Assembly (NCBI GenBank): GCA_029227215.1 | Contig: JAQXZM010000126.1 | Coordinates: forward strand, 1-40,183 | Reading direction: 5' to 3' | From: Bifidobacteriaceae bacterium | GTDB lineage: Bacteria > Actinomycetota > Actinomycetes > Actinomycetales > Bifidobacteriaceae | Length of the DNA stretch: 40,183 bases | Shown here: one piece after another, positions 35,755 to 40,183 of the stretch | Layout of the letters: every line of letters starts with the position of its first letter | How positions within the stretch are numbered: the first letter of the stretch is position 1 | The notes under the pieces: model-generated | Seen by the model: only the letters and a program-made list of their open reading frames with translations | Database searches by the model: none | Told to the model about the DNA's origin: nothing | Position numbers and translations under genes: made by a program

Positions 35755-36555
35755 TCACAGCGTGGCGGCGGCGATGAGGCGGCGGGTGTAAGGGTCGTGC
35801 GGATGGGTGAGCACCCGGGCGACCGTGCCACGCTCCACGACCTCGCCGTGGTGCATCACGATCACGTCGTCCGCGAGGCGCTGGGCGACGCCCAGGTCAT
35901 GGAGTACTACAAGCATCGCGACCTTGCCGCGCAGGGCGCCGAGCACGTCGAGAATCTGCAAGCGTGCCGTCACATCGAGCGCGCTCATTGGTTCGTCGGC
36001 GAGCAGCAGGCGCGGGCGCACCACGAGCGCGCGGGCGATCGCCACGCGCTGTGCCTGGCCGCCGGACAGGTCCATCGGCAAGCGCACGCCATACACGCGT
36101 GGATCCAGCCCCACCGATTGCAAGGCTTGCGCCGCCTGGCGCTCCGCCTCGGTGCGTGAAATGCCGCGGGCTCGCTGTGCTCTACCGCGGGCAAGCAGTG
36201 GCTCGGCAACGCTGCGCAGCGCGCTCCACCGTGGGTCGAGGGATGCGAACGGGTCTTGGTGCACGATGCCGGATTCACGGCGCAGGCGGAGCAACGCTGC
36301 GGGATCTTCGAAAATCGAAGTGCTGCCAGAATCCTCCGCGCCACCGCAATACTCCACGCTGCCGGCATCAGGTCTCAGCAGCCCCAGTGCAATCGACGTG
36401 AGCGTCGTCTTGCCGGAACCGGATTCGCCGATGACCGCCAGCGAGCGCCCGCGCCGCAGCGTGAAGCTCACATCGCGCACCGCAGGCACGCCGCGGTAAC
36501 ACTTGGTGACGTGGCTCACGCGCAGGATTGCATCGGATTTACCGTTGTCACTCAT
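35755..36555 (-). CDS. Peptide ABC transporter ATP-binding protein (DppF/OppF type)
   Basis: GESGSGKTTLTSIALGLL, MDLSGGQAQRVAIARALV, LLADEPMSALDVTARLQIL. Confidence 0.93.
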   Translation of the reverse strand: MSDNGKSDAILRVSHVTKCYRGVPAVRDVSFTLRRGRSLAVIGESGSGKTTLTSIALGLLRPDAGSVEYCGGAEDSGSTSIFEDPAALLRLRRESGIVHQDPFASLDPRWSALRSVAEPLLARGRAQRARGISRTEAERQAAQALQSVGLDPRVYGVRLPMDLSGGQAQRVAIARALVVRPRLLLADEPMSALDVTARLQILDVLGALRGKVAMLVVLHDLGVAQRLADDVIVMHHGEVVERGTVARVLTHPHDPYTRRLIAAATL

Positions 36556-37438
36556 GATTCGCCTCGCCCTCCGCATCGCCACTCTCCGCGCCGCCGTGCA
36601 GCGTGAGCTGCTCCGCCGCATTCACGAGTGCCTTGCCGATCTCCGTTTGCGGCGTGCGCATGAGTGCCTCGGTCTCGCCGGATTCGGCGATGGCGCCATG
36701 CTCCATCACATAGCAGCGCGTGGTGGCGCGGCGCAGCACCACGAAATCATGGGTGATGAACAGCAGCGACGCGCCGAGCCCGTCGACGAGGCGCACGAGC
36801 AGGTCCACCACGTCGCGCTGCACCACGGCGTCGAGCGCAGTGGTCGGTTCGTCGGCGATGATGAGGCGAGGCGACGTGATGAGCGCGGCGGCGATGGCGA
36901 CGCGCTGCCGCTGCCCGCCGGAGAGTTCATGCGGGTAGGCGCCGGCGAGCGAGCGCGGCAGGTCCACCGCGTCCATCTGAGCGAGCACGCGATCGTGCAC
37001 CTCGTCGCGGTTCACGTCGTAATGCAAGGTCAGGGGCAGACCGATCGTGTGGGCGATCGTGTGCACGGGGTCGAGCGCGGAGCCAGGGTTCTGGAACACG
37101 GCGCTCACGAAACGACCACGCAGGTCGGCGAGCTGGGCATCAGGCGCACCGATGACCTCGGTGCCACCGAGCTTGATGGACCCGCTGGATTCCAGCGATG
37201 AGGGCAGAATGCCCAGGATGGCGCGGGAAATCATCGATTTGCCCGCGCCGGAGGGGCCAATGAGTCCCACGCGCTCCCCTGGCGCAATGTCAAGGCTCAC
37301 GCCTTTGACAATCGCATTGGGAGCGATCGGCGCGGCGGCACCCGACGTGGCAGCACCCGACGCAGCGGCCGCAGCGCGGCGCTTCGCGGAATGGGCATGC
37401 GCGGGTCCAATCACGAGGTTGCGAACATGAAGCACCAT
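36548..37438 (-). CDS. Peptide ABC transporter ATP-binding protein (DppD/OppD type)
   Basis: GPSGAGKSMISRAILGILP, HELSGGQRQRVAIAAALI, LIIADEPTTALDAVVQ. Confidence 0.93.
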   Translation of the reverse strand: MVLHVRNLVIGPAHAHSAKRRAAAAASGAATSGAAAPIAPNAIVKGVSLDIAPGERVGLIGPSGAGKSMISRAILGILPSSLESSGSIKLGGTEVIGAPDAQLADLRGRFVSAVFQNPGSALDPVHTIAHTIGLPLTLHYDVNRDEVHDRVLAQMDAVDLPRSLAGAYPHELSGGQRQRVAIAAALITSPRLIIADEPTTALDAVVQRDVVDLLVRLVDGLGASLLFITHDFVVLRRATTRCYVMEHGAIAESGETEALMRTPQTEIGKALVNAAEQLTLHGGAESGDAEGEANHE

Positions 37439-38520
37439 CAGGATTCCTCCTTTGCTGATACAGCAACCGATATATCGGATGGATCCGCAGCATCAGGAAC
37501 ATCTGCCGCGCCAAATGCGCCAGCAATGCCAGCGGCATCAGCCGCCCTATCGTCCTCATCGCCCTCATCGCCCTTATCGTCCAGCACATCCGCCGCCTCG
37601 TACCCCGCGCGGCGCAGCTCGGCGTTGACGAGCGGATCGGCGCAGTCACGCAGCGCGTCGCCCAAGAGGTTCAGTGCCACCACCACAGCGGTGATGAGCA
37701 GTCCCGGCCAGATGACGGTGAGCGTATGCACGGTGATGAGCTTGGCGCAGGGAGCGAGGCTTCTGCCCCACGAAGGCACACCCGCGGGCACGCCGATGCC
37801 CAGGTAGGTGAGCCCGGATTCGGCGAGGATGGCGGTGCCGGCGCTCATGCTCAGCTGCACCGCCATCGTGGGAGCGATGGCGGGCACCACATGGGTGAAG
37901 AACACACGCGCCTCACCCACGCCGTACGATCGCGATGCCGCCACATAGGGCGATGCCGCCGCAAGCTGCGCCACCGGGCGCGTGACACGCACCATGCTCA
38001 GCGAATACGCGAACGAGCACGCGAGCACCACCACGGCGATGGACGAGCCGAGCGGCACGCTCACGAGCATCGCGACGAGCACGGTGGGCACGGCGATGAG
38101 CGTGTCGACGCACACCATCCAGATGCGCGCCCCGCGCCCCGCACCTGCGTGAGCGCCAAGCGACGCCCATACGCCGAGCAATCCCAGCACCGCCGTGCAC
38201 GCGACCACGAGCGCCACGATGCCCAGCTGGGTGAGGGAACCCTTCATGAGCCAGGTGAGAAGGTCGTGCCCCGCGCCGTCCGCGCCCAGCGGGTGCGCCA
38301 TGCTCGGCCCCGCCCAGACGTTGCGCCCGTCGGAGTAGAGCAGCTTGTAGGGTGTCCAAATTGCCGAGACGATGCACACGGCGAGCCACAGCCCGAGCAC
38401 CGTGAGCGCGTAGGCGCCGTCCGCGCGACGCCACATCGAGCGCAGCACGATGCCGACGCGGCGCCATGCCAAGCGCCAGGCGGATTGCGACGATGCGCGA
38501 TTCACAGGTGCGTTTTTCAT
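37438..38520 (-). CDS. Peptide ABC transporter permease (DppC type) with acidic/Ala-rich C-terminal extension
   Basis: HPLGADGAGHDLLTWLMKGS, GLTYLGIGVPAGVPSWG, NLLGDALRDCADP; tail DDKGDEGDEDDRAADAAG... Confidence 0.92.
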   Translation of the reverse strand: MKNAPVNRASSQSAWRLAWRRVGIVLRSMWRRADGAYALTVLGLWLAVCIVSAIWTPYKLLYSDGRNVWAGPSMAHPLGADGAGHDLLTWLMKGSLTQLGIVALVVACTAVLGLLGVWASLGAHAGAGRGARIWMVCVDTLIAVPTVLVAMLVSVPLGSSIAVVVLACSFAYSLSMVRVTRPVAQLAAASPYVAASRSYGVGEARVFFTHVVPAIAPTMAVQLSMSAGTAILAESGLTYLGIGVPAGVPSWGRSLAPCAKLITVHTLTVIWPGLLITAVVVALNLLGDALRDCADPLVNAELRRAGYEAADVLDDKGDEGDEDDRAADAAGIAGAFGAADVPDAADPSDISVAVSAKEES

Positions 38521-39569
38521 GCCCGTTCCCCTTTCGCCGCCGCCTTGAGCCGCGGATCGAGCGCGTGGTGAAGCAGATCCACCACAAGGCCCATCACCAG
38601 GAACAGCGCGGAGAGCAGCAGCAGCTCGGATTGCACGGCGAGGAAGTCGCGGCCCTTCAAGTCATTCATGAGCAGCGTGGCGAAGCCAGGCAAGGCGAAG
38701 AGGTTCTCGACCACCACCACGCCGGTCATCATCGAAGCAAACGCCAGGCCCGCCACCGACACGACCTGCGGCGCGGCAAGGCGCAAGCCCACGCGGCGCA
38801 CCGCCTGGGCGCGGGTCATGCCCGCCACCATCGCCTGCGCGATGTAGTCGGATTCGCTCACGTCCACGAGCGCGCTGCGCACATAGCGCAGGAACTCGGC
38901 GCCGGTGATGATGCCGATCGACAGCGCCGGCAGCACGAGCGACGCCAGCGCACGCCCCGGCTCACGCCACCCGGCGCTTGGAAAGCCCTGCGAGGGCAGC
39001 ACGCCCACGAGTCCCACTCCCCTGCCGAAGAGCAGCACGAGCAGCAATCCGCCCCACAGCGCCGGGATGGAACCGGCGATGATGGAGGCGATCTGCAACC
39101 CGCGCCGCACATGCGCGGAACGGGACGTGACCGCGAGCACGCCGAGCGGCACGCCGATGGCGAGCGCCACGGCGAGCCCCATGAGCGCGAGCGGCAGCGT
39201 GACCGCCATGCGCGCGCCCACTTGGGAGCCCACCGGGACGCCGGTGAGCTGCGAGACACCGAGGTTGCCATGAAGCACGTCGCGCAGCCAGGAGAGGTAT
39301 TGCACCGGGTAAGACCGGTCGAGGCCCATGTGCGCACGCAGGCGGGCGGTCTGCTCCGGCGTGGACGTGGTGCCGCCCAGCACCATCGCCGCATCGCCCG
39401 GCAACATGCGCAGGAATGCGAAAATCACCACGGATTGCACGAGCAGCGCGACCACGAACACCGCAAGCCGCCGCACAAGGTATGGCACGCGGAACCGCGT
39501 GCCGGCATCCCGTTGCGCCGATGGCTTCTCCGCCGCGCCATCTGCGACCACGTCTGAACGTGTTGGCAT
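38517..39569 (-). CDS. Peptide ABC transporter permease (DppB type)
   Basis: LRMLPGDAAMVLGGTTSTPEQTARLRAHMGLDRSYPVQYLSWLRDVLHGNLGVS; ATGA overlap with dppC-type gene. Confidence 0.93.
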   Translation of the reverse strand: MPTRSDVVADGAAEKPSAQRDAGTRFRVPYLVRRLAVFVVALLVQSVVIFAFLRMLPGDAAMVLGGTTSTPEQTARLRAHMGLDRSYPVQYLSWLRDVLHGNLGVSQLTGVPVGSQVGARMAVTLPLALMGLAVALAIGVPLGVLAVTSRSAHVRRGLQIASIIAGSIPALWGGLLLVLLFGRGVGLVGVLPSQGFPSAGWREPGRALASLVLPALSIGIITGAEFLRYVRSALVDVSESDYIAQAMVAGMTRAQAVRRVGLRLAAPQVVSVAGLAFASMMTGVVVVENLFALPGFATLLMNDLKGRDFLAVQSELLLLSALFLVMGLVVDLLHHALDPRLKAAAKGERA

Positions 39570-39583
39570 TCGTCACCTGCTTT

Positions 39584-39663
39584 CTGCTGTATTCTGCTTT
39601 ATCCCGCTGTATTCCGCTGTTTTCCGCTGTATTCCGCTGTTTCCCGCTGTATTCCGCTGTTCC
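39584..39663. repeat. 8 x 10-bp tandem repeat between the substrate-binding protein gene and dppB-type gene
   Basis: CTGTATTCCG-type decamers, alternating CCGCTGTATT / CCGCTGTTTY, in exact 10-bp register. Confidence 0.92.
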
Positions 39664-39701
39664 CAACGGCCTTCCACCGCTTTGCCGCTGCTTTGCTTTC
39701 C

Positions 39702-40183
39702 CTACGCCAGGCTGATCTGCCACAGGGGCAGGTACGACTGGTTCATGGCGACCGGGAAGTTCTTCACCGCGCTGCTCCACGCGGAGACGACGCGGAAGTT
39801 GAACAGCCAGTCGGCGGCGGCGTCCTGCGAGACCTGCTTGGCGGCCTGGGCGAGCAGTTTCTCGGCCTCGCTCTCGTCGGTGCTTGCCATCGCCTGCTGG
39901 TAGAGCTGCTGCACGGTGGCGTTGCTATAGCCGAAGTAGTAATCAGGGTTCGCCCACGACGCGAAGTCATGGCTTTCGTTATGGTCCACGAGCGAAAGGT
40001 CGTAGTCATGATTCGTGTACACGTCGGAGAGCCACGTGCTGAACTCCACGCGGTTCACGGTGAGCTCGATGCCTGCCTCGGCGAGCTGGCTCGTGAGTTG
40101 GTCGCCCAGTTCAGTGGAGTAGATGTTCGCGTAGGTGAGCGTCAGCTTCAGCGGGTTGGATTCGCTGTAGCCGGCGTCGGCAA
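39702..40183 (-). CDS. Peptide ABC transporter substrate-binding protein, C-terminal fragment (truncated by window edge)
   Basis: Open frame to window edge: LKLTLTYANIYSTELGDQLTSQLAEAGIELTVNRVEFSTW...FNFRVVSAWSSAVKNFPVAMNQSYLPLWQISLA, typical SBP family 5 C-terminus. Confidence 0.88.
   Translation of the reverse strand, partial: ADAGYSESNPLKLTLTYANIYSTELGDQLTSQLAEAGIELTVNRVEFSTWLSDVYTNHDYDLSLVDHNESHDFASWANPDYYFGYSNATVQQLYQQAMASTDESEAEKLLAQAAKQVSQDAAADWLFNFRVVSAWSSAVKNFPVAMNQSYLPLWQISLA

Overview
This 40.2-kb, high-GC window looks actinobacterial, most likely Bifidobacterium; the taxon is inferred from protein and gene-order recognition only. The backbone is housekeeping: purine biosynthesis (purL 3' end, purF, purM, purD, purK, purE), an orphan metal-binding lipoprotein beside a Fur/Zur-family regulator, tRNA-Arg(UCU), dnaG, dgt, alr, luxS, recQ, a transsulfuration pair (metB-like and cysK/CBS-like), and a dipeptide/oligopeptide ABC transporter cut by the right edge. 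Accessory content: (i) a translationally coupled operon on the minus strand (Ser/Thr kinase, 302-aa membrane protein, 1559-aa Ig-like surface protein, then a Ser-rich membrane protein) sitting between purL and purF; (ii) three AAA_14/DUF4143-type ATPase genes, each with its own repeated cis-element upstream. Two of these ATPases carry tandem arrays with exactly the same 23-bp period and a shared RATTTGYATA core. The third has perfect 20-10-20 palindromes overlapping a predicted promoter. These ATPase/array pairs are my best candidate for an undescribed system. Other signals: a family of imperfect palindromic intergenic repeats, a pair of diverged inverted ~200-bp repeats bracketing dnaG-luxS, many short tandem repeats placed just before start codons or spanning stop codons, and Gly-rich insertions in RecQ and Dgt. 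All calls are by eye from sequence and the ORF track; no searches were run.
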